DNA of 64,000 nt from positions 141,545 to 205,544 of the IMG/VR virus record IMGVR_UViG_3300048597_000634, one strand, 5' to 3'. The translations under genes and the position numbers were made by a program. Below are positions 23,014 to 31,292 of the stretch, in pieces. Every line of letters begins with the position of its first letter. Position 1 is the first letter of the stretch. The notes beneath the pieces were generated by a model. The model made no database searches and was not told where the DNA came from. It worked only from the letters and a program-made list of their open reading frames with translations. This stretch comes from a virus.

Positions 23014-23442
23014 CTAGTCCTCTAGATAATATAAACGGACGGCGACCCCATATAGCTTATCAATCACACCTAGTTCTTCAGCGTAATCCACGACTCTTTT
23101 CTTTGATTTCTTTGCTCTAGCTATGAGGTCGACGTTATAACGGCGGTGGTACTCCTTAAATAAGTTTTCCCATAGATAGTCAAAGCCCTCGCCGGTACGG
23201 TACGCGTAATCTTGGATTAACTCGTTGAGGCTACTACGAACAGACTTCTCAGGTATATCCAAGTCAATAACTTGTAGTTGCTTTTCTAACCTCGTTAAAC
23301 GAGCATTATGGTGCTGCAGTAGGTTATGGTGCTGGGCCAACTTCTGTTCATGCCCTACTGCTAGCTGAGCTATAGCCAGTAATTGCTCGGCGGTGGTTCG
23401 AGGTTTAGATTCAGTAGAATATACTTCTTCAAAGTTAGTCAT
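23014..23442 (-). CDS. KilA-N paralogue lacking the DNA-binding domain, 142 aa
   Basis: It consists of a coiled coil (EQKLAQHHNLLQHHNARLTR) plus the C-terminal domain SSLNELIQDYAYRTGEGFDY and KEYHRRYNVDLIARAKK, matching the gene immediately downstream. The KilA-N part is absent, so it may heteromerise with and modulate its neighbour. A terminator-like hairpin lies upstream of its start. Confidence 0.6.
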   Translation of the reverse strand: MTNFEEVYSTESKPRTTAEQLLAIAQLAVGHEQKLAQHHNLLQHHNARLTRLEKQLQVIDLDIPEKSVRSSLNELIQDYAYRTGEGFDYLWENLFKEYHRRYNVDLIARAKKSKKRVVDYAEELGVIDKLYGVAVRLYYLED

Positions 23443-23459
23443 GATAGTAATTGTTAGTA

Positions 23460-23496
23460 AACAAAAGGCCCCCGCTGACTAGAGTCAACAAGGGCT
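23460..23496 (-). terminator. intrinsic terminator (minus strand)
   Basis: GCCCTTGTTGACT-CT-AGTCAGCGGGGGC followed by TTTTGTTT, below the SH3b gene. A strong stem plus U-tract. Confidence 0.65.
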
Positions 23497-23585
23497 TGGT
23501 AACCGTAAAAACAGAAAAGTTGCTGGGTGCCCCTATATGGCCCGGCACTGCCCTTCAGGCACAAAAGGGAGGCCGTCGTGATTAA

Positions 23586-23903
23586 TTAGTCAACACAAAC
23601 ATAGTCATCACGGACGAACCCGCGCTGCCCGTTACCGGTGTAAACTTCATCCCAATACCAACCTTGGCTGGGGATAAACGCCCGTACAACGGTTAGTCGT
23701 TCACCGTGGCGTAGTTGTCGCACTGTTCGATGATTGGTGCCAGGGCCAGCTCGTAAGTTTAATGTGGTGCGCGTGTCATTAAGGCATACATAGCCGTTAA
23801 AGCCTGGGTCGGGATTGTTAAAACTGGCAGGGCGACCGATAAAGCCGGGGCCTGGGTTAGCTTGAGACAGTAATAAGGCGGCGGAAAGGATAGTTTCGAA
23901 CAT
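23586..23903 (-). CDS. secreted SH3b (SH3_3) domain protein, 105 aa
   Basis: MFETILSAALLLSQA looks like a short signal peptide. Residues 38-105 hold a bacterial SH3 domain: LNLRAGPGTNHRTVRQLRHG, GWYWDEVYTGNGQRGFV and a Cys pair (VCLND...YVCVD) that could form a disulphide. SH3b domains bind cell-wall peptides. Probably acts in the periplasm or envelope. Confidence 0.65.
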   Translation of the reverse strand: MFETILSAALLLSQANPGPGFIGRPASFNNPDPGFNGYVCLNDTRTTLNLRAGPGTNHRTVRQLRHGERLTVVRAFIPSQGWYWDEVYTGNGQRGFVRDDYVCVD

Positions 23904-23924
23904 GTTATTTAGGGGGATGGGTGA

Positions 23925-24533
23925 TTAGTTATCAAGCGTTAGGTGCTCAGTTAATATCGGCGTAATAGCTTCTATTAGTGAATCGACTTCTCTGGTTGTG
24001 TAGAGTCTTACTCGTTTAGTGCCACGAAATCTAGTGTCTATATCTACTGGAATAACCTGCCTGTTTGTCGTGTAAGTGGAGAGTAAGTCCTTTAGCTGAG
24101 ACTGTGTCAGCCTGGCAGATTCTTCCACGTATTGGTTATAACTAGAGCCTACCCAATAGTATTCTTCCGAGTCACTTACTTTGGGCGCTCTTTTGAACAA
24201 GCAACCGAAGACGGCCTCCTTAAAGCTTACGTTGAGGTACTTAACTCTGTCATTTGAGTTGTAGTAACATAAACTGCCGCTGCTGTAACTAGGTTTGAAA
24301 GCATAGTAGTTTTTCTGTCTATACGCAGTTAAGGGTAGGTCTAAGTCCATGACTTTTTTCTCGAAGTAGTCCTGAAAACTACATAACCCTACACTAGGTA
24401 TAGTTTTGTTATGTGTAAGGTTTGTCAGTAAGGTGATTAAGTCCAGCTGCTCGTCAACAGCTATCTCTATTTTTTTCGCTTTACCTTCTACGACTAAATT
24501 TATGGACCCTATAGGTAAAACAATCTTGGACAT
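23925..24533 (-). CDS. hypothetical protein, 202 aa
   Basis: Not recognised; MSKIVLPIGSINLVVEGKAK opens with beta strands and several Tyr-rich segments follow (YFEKKVMDLDLPLTAYRQKN). It is inside the cell by composition. Stop and start overlap the lipoprotein gene by 1 nt. Confidence 0.55.
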   Translation of the reverse strand: MSKIVLPIGSINLVVEGKAKKIEIAVDEQLDLITLLTNLTHNKTIPSVGLCSFQDYFEKKVMDLDLPLTAYRQKNYYAFKPSYSSGSLCYYNSNDRVKYLNVSFKEAVFGCLFKRAPKVSDSEEYYWVGSSYNQYVEESARLTQSQLKDLLSTYTTNRQVIPVDIDTRFRGTKRVRLYTTREVDSLIEAITPILTEHLTLDN

Positions 24534-25126
24534 TAGATAGAAACGTTTAGGTAATGGGGTTTATGGATACGGACAAAAGCTAACACTACATCCAAGTCTT
24601 GTTTGTTGGTGGTAGCAATACAACCCTCAGTGCCGTCTTCTTTAGGATTACGCTCAAAGGATGGGTCATAGTGTATGCCTAAGGCAAACCGACCGGTGTT
24701 GAATTGGGGGTTGATTGGTAAGAAACGCCCGCCCACTTCAGCACTACTACCTGCTACCCATTGCCGGGAGACGGTGTACTTGCCGTTTGGTAACGGAGCT
24801 TCGGTACCACTTTGGTTTCGGTTACGGGATTGGGTATGGGCGCGCCCAGATACTGTTAATACCGACGCTATTAGCTTACCATCGGCGAACATCTGCAATT
24901 CGTATAATGGGTTGCCAAAGCGGTTAGTTATGGTAGTGGGGCGCATGACCATGAAGTTGTAGTTTGGGATAGTGGCGGCGGCGGGTTCGGGCGGTGGAAT
25001 TACCTCAATAGGTACAGCTTGTGAAGTGTTAGGTAATTCACTGAGGATGGGTCGGATGGGGGTACCGTTGCCGCAACTTGATAGTAGTGAGCAGAGGGAT
25101 AAGGCGGTTAGGAGTTTGATAGACAT
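24533..25126 (-). CDS. L,D-transpeptidase-like lipoprotein
   Basis: 197 aa. Signal sequence MSIKLLTALSLCSLLSS followed by Cys18 in a lipobox (LSSC). The C-terminal half fits a YkuD domain: PNGKYTVSRQW, then FALGIHYDPSFERN and TEGCIAT with the catalytic-type Cys; the His is HYDP. YkuD enzymes make or exchange 3-3 crosslinks in murein. An envelope-modifying protein made by a phage is unusual; it may block superinfection or alter the wall before lysis. Confidence 0.6.
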   Translation of the reverse strand: MSIKLLTALSLCSLLSSCGNGTPIRPILSELPNTSQAVPIEVIPPPEPAAATIPNYNFMVMRPTTITNRFGNPLYELQMFADGKLIASVLTVSGRAHTQSRNRNQSGTEAPLPNGKYTVSRQWVAGSSAEVGGRFLPINPQFNTGRFALGIHYDPSFERNPKEDGTEGCIATTNKQDLDVVLAFVRIHKPHYLNVSI

Positions 25127-25296
25127 TGGTGTATTTCTCTAGATATTAATAAGTGCCAATCTAAGGCAGTTATGCTCACGTTAATCAGTCTTATCGGTAT
25201 ATACAGAGAGTGACGGGACTCCACTACTATCCTTATATGCTTACCTAGACTGCTTACTTTGTGGACCTGGCGCTGCGTGTTTTGTTTACTTAACAT
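25108..25296 (-). CDS. MLTK-leader small protein, 62 aa (MLSK)
   Basis: Start set at MLSKQNTQRQVHKV (ATGTTAAGTAAA). Ends RLINVSITALDWHLLIS. Lies between the terminator hairpin at 25303-25335 and the lipoprotein gene, which it overlaps by 19 nt. Confidence 0.55.
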   Translation of the reverse strand: MLSKQNTQRQVHKVSSLGKHIRIVVESRHSLYIPIRLINVSITALDWHLLISREIHQCLSNS

Positions 25297-25302
25297 GATT
25301 TT

Positions 25303-25335
25303 GAAAGAATAAAGCCCCCGCTTTAATCGAGGGCT
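25303..25335 (-). terminator. intrinsic terminator (minus strand)
   Basis: AGCCCTCGATTAAAGCGGGGGCT with TTTATTCTTT after it, just below the DUF6745-like gene. Confidence 0.6.
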
Positions 25336-25352
25336 AGGCTTAGCAGTAGCTA

Positions 25353-26423
25353 TTAAGTCCGTAACACAGGATAAATAGACGAAGGACGGAAGCTGCAACC
25401 TTCTAACGCCTCGCCGGGGCTAGCCAAGTATTCTTGAGCCTCTTCACAATTACGGCAACCAGGGTCCACTTCTAAGGCATAGGGGCGCCCGGTGCTGGGG
25501 TCATAGGTGAACAATACCTTCATATCTTCCAACGCCATTAAAGACTCCATCCACATAGAGTTAGTATTCGGCAACTGAATGGTCTTAACATCCAGTACTT
25601 CGGCGTTCATCTCAGTGCAATAGCGGTCCCAACCATAGCCGGTGATCCGCAGGCGTTTAACCTCTTGGTCTTCTTCCTTATTGATCTGCTCCAGAGTTTG
25701 GGTCTCAGGACGCATGACGATTTGTTCGTCTACAATGACGCCGCCGATAGCCCACACTGCAAATCCATCGGGGTAGAGAATAGCCGGGCCCTCAGGGTTA
25801 TTAAGGCACTCATTTTCTGCGTCCCAATGCACTTCCACGGGGTTCTCAGACACAATGGCCACGCCGTCGTAGACAATGGCACAGCTAATCATCTGACCGA
25901 AGTCCCGTAGGAGCTCTACGGATTCCATATCTACTTCGATATCGTGGGCGATGCAAGCCTCTGCGTAGGCTAAGGAACCTTGGAGCCAATAGGAGTAGAG
26001 GAAGTCAGAGCTGAGGTAATAGCGGAGGTTATCTACGTCTGATTTGTATTGCTCTAGGGTTTCGGTTACTAGTGTGTCGATGGTAGCCAGGTCGTCTACT
26101 AAGGGTTGCTCGCCGGTTACTTTGTAGTGAACGTATTCATCAGTGCGTTGGGTGCTGACGCCGGCCTTTTGTTCAATGGTTTGCCATTGTTCGGGGGTGA
26201 TAAAGCCCAAGGAGTTTAGTTTGAGGGCTTTATTAGTCATATCGGCGGGGCTATCGGCGAAGATAACTTCAGGCTTGTCGAGGTTAGCCATGGAGTAGAC
26301 TTTGCAGAGGGCGTTGGTGAAGCGGGGGCGGTCAATGGGTCCTTTAAGGATAGTAGCGTTAGCCCGCATATGGGCTTCGAGTTTCTGCAGAGTGGCTTCG
26401 TCGAGTTGCTTATTGTTAGACAT
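25353..26423 (-). CDS. DUF6745-like protein, 356 aa
   Basis: The middle carries VHWDAENECLNNPEGPAI, YPDGFAVWAIGGVIVDEQIV, which matches the GPA-x-x-x-DG pattern of DUF6745 repeats found in bacteria and phages. Function is unknown. CRNC near the C-terminus is a possible metal-binding pair. It ends above a terminator hairpin, so it closes its transcription unit. Confidence 0.5.
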   Translation of the reverse strand: MSNNKQLDEATLQKLEAHMRANATILKGPIDRPRFTNALCKVYSMANLDKPEVIFADSPADMTNKALKLNSLGFITPEQWQTIEQKAGVSTQRTDEYVHYKVTGEQPLVDDLATIDTLVTETLEQYKSDVDNLRYYLSSDFLYSYWLQGSLAYAEACIAHDIEVDMESVELLRDFGQMISCAIVYDGVAIVSENPVEVHWDAENECLNNPEGPAILYPDGFAVWAIGGVIVDEQIVMRPETQTLEQINKEEDQEVKRLRITGYGWDRYCTEMNAEVLDVKTIQLPNTNSMWMESLMALEDMKVLFTYDPSTGRPYALEVDPGCRNCEEAQEYLASPGEALEGCSFRPSSIYPVLRT

Positions 26424-26487
26424 AAGTTATGAATGATGGTTGATTAATTAGATGGAGGGTAATTAGCGCGGTTAGTCGTCTTTTTAT

Positions 26488-26883
26488 TTAGCGGAGCATA
26501 GAGTAGTTTGACTTAATATACTTCCTACGCTGAGGTTCGTCCCGATAATCTGCTGCATGTACACGGTCGAAGAAGTATAACTCAGGCTCACCTGGGATTG
26601 TGTAGAGTTCTGTATGGGCGCCGGCGTTATCAAACACTTCTAAGTTAGTTACCACTTGATGGTCGATTTCAGTAATAGGCTCACCATCGGGGTAGTGTAA
26701 TTGCTTGAGTAGGTTGGTGGTGTGATACTCACGGAACTTGGGGTGGTTATAGATCCATAGTTCGGAGCCATGGGCGCGCCACTCTTGGGGCATTAGTTTT
26801 GACTCAACGAAGGTAAGTAGTAGGTACTCAGTGATATCGTCGTTGAGTTTAGAGATGGTTACTAAGTTAATAGGGGGTTGCAT
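26488..26883 (-). CDS. hypothetical protein, 131 aa
   Basis: Not recognised. Mixed alpha/beta with LHYPDGEPITEIDHQ and a YRDEPQRRKYIKSNY basic tail. Sits between the MITK gene at 26907 and the DUF6745-like gene. Confidence 0.5.
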   Translation of the reverse strand: MQPPINLVTISKLNDDITEYLLLTFVESKLMPQEWRAHGSELWIYNHPKFREYHTTNLLKQLHYPDGEPITEIDHQVVTNLEVFDNAGAHTELYTIPGEPELYFFDRVHAADYRDEPQRRKYIKSNYSMLR

Positions 26884-26906
26884 GGGGGGTTTAGTATCCT
26901 TTTTGT

Positions 26907-27164
26907 TTAGCGGTGGTTATGCACCCTGACCGCGCGGTACATGATGTCCCAGCACGATTCTAAGCGGTCGTAGTAGGACTTAATGCTATCAAAGACCGGC
27001 GCCTCAATGTAGTTAAGGTTATATGGTCGGCAGACGCGTAAGATGTTGGCTATTACCTTGGTAGTAAGCGTTTGGTTACTGGCTAATGGCATATACCACG
27101 CGTCTATAGACTGTACCGCTTTGTAGTTGTCGGCTTGGTTAATGGCGGCGGCTTTGGTAATCAT
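26907..27164 (-). CDS. MLTK-leader small protein, 85 aa (MITK)
   Basis: MITKAAAINQADNYKAV, then ANILRVCRPYNLNYIEAPVF. ATGA junction with the gene upstream. First of a second array (26907-28217). Confidence 0.6.
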   Translation of the reverse strand: MITKAAAINQADNYKAVQSIDAWYMPLASNQTLTTKVIANILRVCRPYNLNYIEAPVFDSIKSYYDRLESCWDIMYRAVRVHNHR

Positions 27165-27322
27165 TTCTGCTCTGGGAAATAGGCATAAGCTTTGTACATA
27201 GAGTAAGGATAGTAATCGTTAATACCCTGACGAGTGTTGAGCTTTTTGAGTTTAAGCATCACTAAAACCCGGACTAAGTCTACCTCGCATCTATGTTTAA
27301 TTCTGGTGGTTTTGGTGATCAT
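27161..27322 (-). CDS. MLTK-leader small protein, 53 aa (MITK)
   Basis: ATGATCACCAAAACC gives MITKTTRIKHRCEVDLVRV and a Tyr-rich end (NDYYPYSMYKAYAYF). ATGA on both sides (4-nt overlap with each neighbour). Confidence 0.6.
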   Translation of the reverse strand: MITKTTRIKHRCEVDLVRVLVMLKLKKLNTRQGINDYYPYSMYKAYAYFPEQK

Positions 27323-27522
27323 TCGTAGCTAAGGGGGCTTTGGCACATGCTTGGCACATGCTTGGCGCATGCTCTGTACCAAAAGTGAAAGTCAATAAAG
27401 AGGTCGTAGAGTCTTCTATTCCACTGAGGTTTACTATCTTCGACCTTTATCCTAACTGCAAGTAGTGTATTTTCTAACTCTTCGTTTGATTTAGTAAACT
27501 TACTGATGTTTTTGTAGAGCAT
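27319..27522 (-). CDS. MLTK-leader small protein, 67 aa (MLYK)
   Basis: MLYKNISKFTKSNEELE; Trp/Phe-rich centre (FIDFHFWYRACAKH). Contains a short repeated CTTGGCACATG/CTTGGCGCATG triplet at 27350-27371. Leader Thr replaced by Tyr. Confidence 0.55.
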   Translation of the reverse strand: MLYKNISKFTKSNEELENTLLAVRIKVEDSKPQWNRRLYDLFIDFHFWYRACAKHVPSMCQSPLSYE

Positions 27523-27706
27523 GATTAAGCAGGGCTATGCGAGTTCCACGTAATAAATTGGCTACTTCTTTGACTTTAATGATTCTGTGCCCTTTATGTA
27601 AAATCATGATGCGTAGGTCGTTTTCTATGCGGTCACTGACCTCATCAAATACAAAGATGCTCCTGTAATTACTGTGTATGTTAAAGGCTATGGTTTTAGT
27701 AATCAT
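27500..27706 (-). CDS. MLTK-leader small protein, 68 aa (MITK)
   Basis: MITKTIAFNIHSNYRSI; NDLRIMILHKGHRIIKVKEV and NLLRGTRIALL match 28011-28217 (NYLRFMTMSKVHTTIKVKEI, NLLMGTCAILL), a clear paralogue two genes away. Confidence 0.63.
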   Translation of the reverse strand: MITKTIAFNIHSNYRSIFVFDEVSDRIENDLRIMILHKGHRIIKVKEVANLLRGTRIALLNHALQKHQ

Positions 27707-27879
27707 TCGTCATTAGGGGCGTTTGCTGCACGTCTATACCTCATATATGTTTTTCTGAGCTCTTCAATAGTTCTAGCCCATGGTGGACTACTTTTTGTAG
27801 ATACCCTCCTACAATTAAGTAGCACTAGCTCCAAGTCTACGGTTAATTTAGTAAATTGACTAATGTCTTTCGCTAACAT
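27703..27879 (-). CDS. MLTK-leader small protein, 58 aa (MLAK)
   Basis: ATGTTAGCGAAAGAC gives MLAKDISQFTKLTVDLELV, similar in opening to MLYKNISKFTKSNEELENT at 27319. ATGA overlap with its downstream neighbour. Confidence 0.58.
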   Translation of the reverse strand: MLAKDISQFTKLTVDLELVLLNCRRVSTKSSPPWARTIEELRKTYMRYRRAANAPNDE

Positions 27880-28021
27880 GTCGGTAATATAGGTGCTTGT
27901 AGTCTACGAAGGGTGCTACGCCAAACCATAGTCCTGCGGGCCTTACATATTCAAGGCGCCGCAAGACTCTAGATACGTAGAGCTGTATATGCCTCTCTTT
28001 TGTAGTGTGTTTAGTTAACAT
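27860..28021 (-). CDS. MLTK-leader small protein, 53 aa
   Basis: ATGTTAACTAAACAC gives MLTKHTTKERHIQLYVSRV. The TAA of its leader stops the gene upstream (11 nt). Confidence 0.58.
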   Translation of the reverse strand: MLTKHTTKERHIQLYVSRVLRRLEYVRPAGLWFGVAPFVDYKHLYYRHVSERH

Positions 28022-28217
28022 TTCTAAACATCCTAAGCAAGATCGCGCAAGTACCCATTAGCAAGTTAGGTATTTCCTTAACCTTTATGGTGGTGTGTAC
28101 CTTAGACATGGTCATGAATCGCAGGTAATTCTCAATGAGGTTCCAGACGTTACGAAAGGGTGGGTAAATGTCGCCATACCTGGTTTGTTGGTTGAGAAGG
28201 GTTGATTTAGTCAGCAT
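28011..28217 (-). CDS. MLTK-leader small protein, 68 aa
   Basis: MLTKSTLLNQQTRYGDI; paralogue of 27500-27706 through the IKVKEIPNLLMG segment. Its leader provides the stop of the gene upstream (11 nt). Confidence 0.63.
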   Translation of the reverse strand: MLTKSTLLNQQTRYGDIYPPFRNVWNLIENYLRFMTMSKVHTTIKVKEIPNLLMGTCAILLRMFRNVN

Positions 28218-28431
28218 CGCTGCCGCTCCACGCTACTCGTTCTAACAATAGCCGTTCTAAGTCGTTATGGGTTTGTGACCAATCCATTTTATATTCTACG
28301 GAGTCGGCGTGCTCCTCCCATTGCTCTTTGGTCAAGGAGTCAGAGAATGCATCGTATTCCCACCAGGCGGCGATGATTTCATCTTCAGGGTCGAGTTGTG
28401 ACAATGCTTGGATAGCTTCTTGTACGGTCAT
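28207..28431 (-). CDS. acidic hypothetical protein, 74 aa
   Basis: MTVQEAIQALSQLDPEDEII resembles a phage family with an opening helix and DPEDEI turn; the rest has WWEYDAFSDSLTKEQW. Function unknown. Overlaps neighbours by 11 nt and 4 nt. Confidence 0.55.
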   Translation of the reverse strand: MTVQEAIQALSQLDPEDEIIAAWWEYDAFSDSLTKEQWEEHADSVEYKMDWSQTHNDLERLLLERVAWSGSDAD

Positions 28432-28697
28432 AGGTGCAAGTTCCTCTTAACGATGGGGGTTGTTGTGCATAGTGGCGCGGTCAGATAGGCTTTGGTGTTT
28501 AAGTAAGCATTACATGCGACTAAGGCCGCGGCCCTAGCACAATCAGAGTGCCGGCAGTAGTAATATTGAAAGCTGGTAGTTGATGTAGTTTCTGCTTTGT
28601 TAAATAGTCTAGCCTGCCTTATTCGGGTATGGACTGTGTTACAAAGTGCCCGGGCAATGATGTCATTTCGTCCGGTTTGTGTTTGGTATTTGAGCAT
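28428..28697 (-). CDS. small hypothetical protein, 89 aa (MLKY opening)
   Basis: MLKYQTQTGRNDIIARAL; Cys/His containing centre (YYCRHSDCARAAALVACN). Possibly a distant member of the leader set (MLK). Confidence 0.5.
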   Translation of the reverse strand: MLKYQTQTGRNDIIARALCNTVHTRIRQARLFNKAETTSTTSFQYYYCRHSDCARAAALVACNAYLNTKAYLTAPLCTTTPIVKRNLHL

Positions 28698-28881
28698 GGT
28701 TAAAGATTAGTTTGTGCCGTATTGGGGTTTTAGCACACGCGATATGTGGTAAGTCGTAATGCTTGTGTAGAAACATCACTAATCTGGGACGCCCAATTAC
28801 TCTGGTATGTCGTTCGAGTATTATGCTAAGCTTCCCGGCAGTGTCCTGCTTCTCTACATGTTTGCCTTTATGTTTAATCAT
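28663..28881 (-). CDS. small basic hypothetical protein, 72 aa (MIKH opening)
   Basis: MIKHKGKHVEKQDTAGKL; His- and Arg-rich (ERHTRVIGRPRLVMFLHKHY). Overlaps its downstream neighbour by 35 nt. A hairpin lies just before its start. Confidence 0.5.
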   Translation of the reverse strand: MIKHKGKHVEKQDTAGKLSIILERHTRVIGRPRLVMFLHKHYDLPHIACAKTPIRHKLIFNHAQIPNTNRTK

Positions 28882-28892
28882 ATTTACTAAAC

Positions 28893-28917
28893 GCCCCGGC
28901 TAATTATTAACCGGGGC
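28893..28917 (-). terminator. hairpin, likely terminator (minus strand)
   Basis: GCCCCGGTTAATAATTAGCCGGGGC followed by GTTTAG; a strong stem but a weak U-tract. Confidence 0.45.
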
Positions 28918-28929
28918 TCCTATTGTTTA

Positions 28930-29766
28930 TTAGTTAGGGCTAAGTGCTATCTCGGCCAGAATAAGTTCTTCTTTGAGCCTTGCTATTTCGCGGTCTTGCT
29001 GCATTATCTTCTTACTTTGCGAATCCACTAATGCTCGTAATCCCATCAACTCAGCTTGCATCTCTTTCTTAGATGGACCAGCGGCGCGGCTATTACCTTC
29101 TACCTCTGCCCAATACATATCCAACGTTAGAGTATCAGGGTCAAACCCGTCGGTCACCTTAGTTTTAAACCAGCGGATAATCTTTAAGGTACGACTTACA
29201 GCAATACTTTTCCTCGTTATCTTTTGGACGTCATCATCTTGTAGTCTTAATTTAATGACTATATCCCAGTTCTCAGCTAAGTAGATATAGTCATATGCGG
29301 TACCTTTAGCCCAACCGCTCTTCTTTAGATAATCTTCCCATCCAGTATAAGTTCCCATTTCTGTAGTTATAGGAACTTGATTTGTCGCCTTCCTATACAT
29401 CTTCCGTAGTTCTATAAGATTAAGACCTGTGTTCCTATGATGCAGAAGCCATTTTGACTTTGTAGTGCAGGGCTTGTATTTTAGGTACAATGGGTGCAGA
29501 TTTGAGTCATCTAGCTCGTTGTACGTGGTGTTTAGTACCGGATTGAGTTTTCTTACTAACTGGAATTCTAAAAGATCTAGGCTATCTATTTCTGCTAGTT
29601 GATAATGTATAGCGTAGTCTATACCCTCACTTGACAAGAATCGTCTCACTTCATGGCTTCTCAGTCTACTGTGTAGGCTCTTAGCTTTCCCTACATAAAG
29701 CACCTCTTTATTTTGTGTATTTACTAAGTAGTAGACCCCAGACTTATTCGGAATATCACTTAACAT
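28930..29766 (-). CDS. GIY-YIG nuclease fused to ENWDI/YW domain
   Basis: 278 aa. Residues 9-42 show a GIY-YIG domain: SGVYYLV, EVLYVGKAKSLHSRLRSHE with the catalytic-type Arg. The second half (AENWDIVIKLRL, RTLKIIRWFKTKV, DPDTLTLDMYWAE) is shared with 16009-16680 and 37111-37752; a C-terminal coiled coil ends it. GIY-YIG domains nick DNA in homing and repair enzymes. The fusion suggests the shared domain binds DNA or the coil oligomerises it. A TATAAT lies at 29819-29824. Confidence 0.7.
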   Translation of the reverse strand: MLSDIPNKSGVYYLVNTQNKEVLYVGKAKSLHSRLRSHEVRRFLSSEGIDYAIHYQLAEIDSLDLLEFQLVRKLNPVLNTTYNELDDSNLHPLYLKYKPCTTKSKWLLHHRNTGLNLIELRKMYRKATNQVPITTEMGTYTGWEDYLKKSGWAKGTAYDYIYLAENWDIVIKLRLQDDDVQKITRKSIAVSRTLKIIRWFKTKVTDGFDPDTLTLDMYWAEVEGNSRAAGPSKKEMQAELMGLRALVDSQSKKIMQQDREIARLKEELILAEIALSPN

Positions 29767-29818
29767 AGATAACAGTTTGTAGTAGTGAAATAAGCTTTAA
29801 CTAGCACTGGTTCTTTGC

Positions 29819-29824
29819 ATTATA
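29819..29824 (-). promoter_or_regulatory. candidate -10 box upstream of the GIY-YIG fusion
   Basis: TATAAT on the minus strand, 53 nt before the start at 29766 in an otherwise empty 96-nt gap. No clear -35 box. Confidence 0.35.
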
Positions 29825-29862
29825 CATTACTTTTGAACTAACTAGGTTTAGGCACTTCTATA

Positions 29863-30090
29863 TCAACCTTTCTTATAATGGTTCTGATAATAATCCTGCA
29901 ACAAAGCGATTAAAGATTGTATGACGGCGGGCTCTGCAGGAATATCGGTTCTGGGGTCTGATTCACCGTCTAAGTACGCTTCAAGGCAGTGAGTCTCTTC
30001 GTTGTAGTTGATATGAGTGAAGTATAGAGGTTCAGTGTTGTAGTCGGAGGGAGTTTCCATAAGGGTAGCTGATGGGCGGCGCTTAGACAA
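29863..30090 (-). CDS. acidic hypothetical protein, 75 aa
   Basis: MSKRRPSATLMETPSDYN, then an acidic central region and AVIQSLIALLQDYYQNHYKKG. Unrecognised. Overlaps the MLTK gene above by 8 nt. Confidence 0.5.
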   Translation of the reverse strand: MSKRRPSATLMETPSDYNTEPLYFTHINYNEETHCLEAYLDGESDPRTDIPAEPAVIQSLIALLQDYYQNHYKKG

Positions 30091-30268
30091 GTCTTAGGTC
30101 ACCATTCCTAAGTAGTTTTAGTTGGTTAACGCAATGGCTCTTTATTGTCTGATGCACCAGGATTATTTTTATACCTTCGGCACAGGCTAATATCGTTAAC
30201 AGCTCGACGATGTGGCTTTCTACCTCCTGGGTAATTAGGCGGCACCTAGTCAATTCTTTGGTAAGCAT
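30083..30268 (-). CDS. MLTK-leader small protein, 61 aa
   Basis: Start set at MLTKELTRCRLITQEVE (three residues upstream possible). Hydrophobic helix VELLTILACAEGIKIIL. Starts 23 nt inside the gene upstream. Confidence 0.58.
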   Translation of the reverse strand: MLTKELTRCRLITQEVESHIVELLTILACAEGIKIILVHQTIKSHCVNQLKLLRNGDLRLV

Positions 30269-30470
30269 ATTGCACATATAACACGATTAGGTTGCGGTTT
30301 TGTCCAAAGCAACTGAAGCCGTACTCAAGGTAGACTCTCATAGCGCGGTTGATTATTACATTGTGGGCGCCGCGCATTATGGGAGTAATGTCGTTATCTA
30401 TAAGGACACCGCCTATATCCCATTCAGTGTCGCTGATAGTTAGCGCTAAGCATGAGGATTTAGTAATCAT
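30246..30470 (-). CDS. MLTK-leader small protein, 74 aa (MITK)
   Basis: MITKSSCLALTISDTEWD; ends NLIVLYVQYAYQRID. Leader ATGATTACTAAA. Unrecognised. Confidence 0.58.
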   Translation of the reverse strand: MITKSSCLALTISDTEWDIGGVLIDNDITPIMRGAHNVIINRAMRVYLEYGFSCFGQNRNLIVLYVQYAYQRID

Positions 30471-30477
30471 TACTGGT

Positions 30478-30855
30478 CTAACTGTACACCACCCACCAGC
30501 CTTTGCTGACTAACCCGGAGTCTAAAGCCTTGGCGCCGGCGATGGTAGGACTAACAACACCTTCAGCGTAGTAAAAAACGCCATCTACGTCGTCATGACA
30601 GCTACCGTCGGCTTCACTGTCGTGATAGTCGATTAATATATTAAGGTTAGTGACCTCAGAGAATTCTGTTTGAACGGACTTCCATAAATCTTCTAGTTCT
30701 TCATAGGGCTCCCCACACTCTAACCAGTCTTGTAAATCTATCAGGCTATATAGTTCTAGCTGTTCTTGAAACGCAGCCCAGCTTGGTAAGTTTAGTTCTT
30801 TAAGTTTGTCTTCGTTAATGATGTATGCGCTGCACGCGCCATATCCCATACTCAT
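30478..30855 (-). CDS. acidic hypothetical protein, 125 aa
   Basis: Not recognised. Acidic, with YHDSEADGSCHDDVDGVFYY and a terminal KGWWVVYS. It begins MSMGYGACSAYIINEDKLKE. 7-nt gap to the small gene below it. Confidence 0.5.
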   Translation of the reverse strand: MSMGYGACSAYIINEDKLKELNLPSWAAFQEQLELYSLIDLQDWLECGEPYEELEDLWKSVQTEFSEVTNLNILIDYHDSEADGSCHDDVDGVFYYAEGVVSPTIAGAKALDSGLVSKGWWVVYS

Positions 30856-30860
30856 AGTGT

Positions 30861-31292
30861 TTAATTCCTAGTTGTGCTGTTGTCTAAAGTAAGACGGCGT
30901 AAGCCTCTTAATCTACTTTTTAGCGAAGAGTTCCAATCTGCCTCTTGTTGAGCCTTTATTTTCTCTAAGTTAGATTCTCTTAGCCGGGCTATTGTGGGTT
31001 GGAGGTACTTATTTAGATCGTCTAATACTTCTGTGATTATACGTTTTAAGTCTTGTGGCCGTCTCACGCTGATAATATCAAAGTCTTGCTTGTATTTGTC
31101 TAGGCCTGGGCTACCCCAACAGATACTCACTTCACCAAAGTATGACTTCTTCCTTACATATAAGAAGGATACTAACTCTTTTGGGTCGCAGCATAGCTCT
31201 TTTGATAGCTTGTCAGTTACTAACTCTATTGATTTAAATAGCACGTCTTCTTCAAACGGTCTTATTTGTGGGTTATTGTTATTATTATGCAT
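30861..31292 (-). CDS. hypothetical protein with a paralogue at 42132-42545
   Basis: 143 aa. An Asn run (MHNNNNNPQ), then FEEDVLFKSIELVTDKLSKE, a LCCDPKELVSFL segment and YLQPTIARLRESNLEKI. The same blocks occur in the gene at 42132 (LCCRPNELVTFL, YLQPTVAKLKAANLEKI), so this is a duplicated phage family present both in the small-gene region and in the RNA-repair island. Function unknown. Confidence 0.6.
   Translation of the reverse strand: MHNNNNNPQIRPFEEDVLFKSIELVTDKLSKELCCDPKELVSFLYVRKKSYFGEVSICWGSPGLDKYKQDFDIISVRRPQDLKRIITEVLDDLNKYLQPTIARLRESNLEKIKAQQEADWNSSLKSRLRGLRRLTLDNSTTRN

Noticed and set aside
24675-24962. Plus-strand ORFs opposite the lipoprotein gene
   Set aside because: They lie fully within a better-supported minus-strand gene and have no motif.
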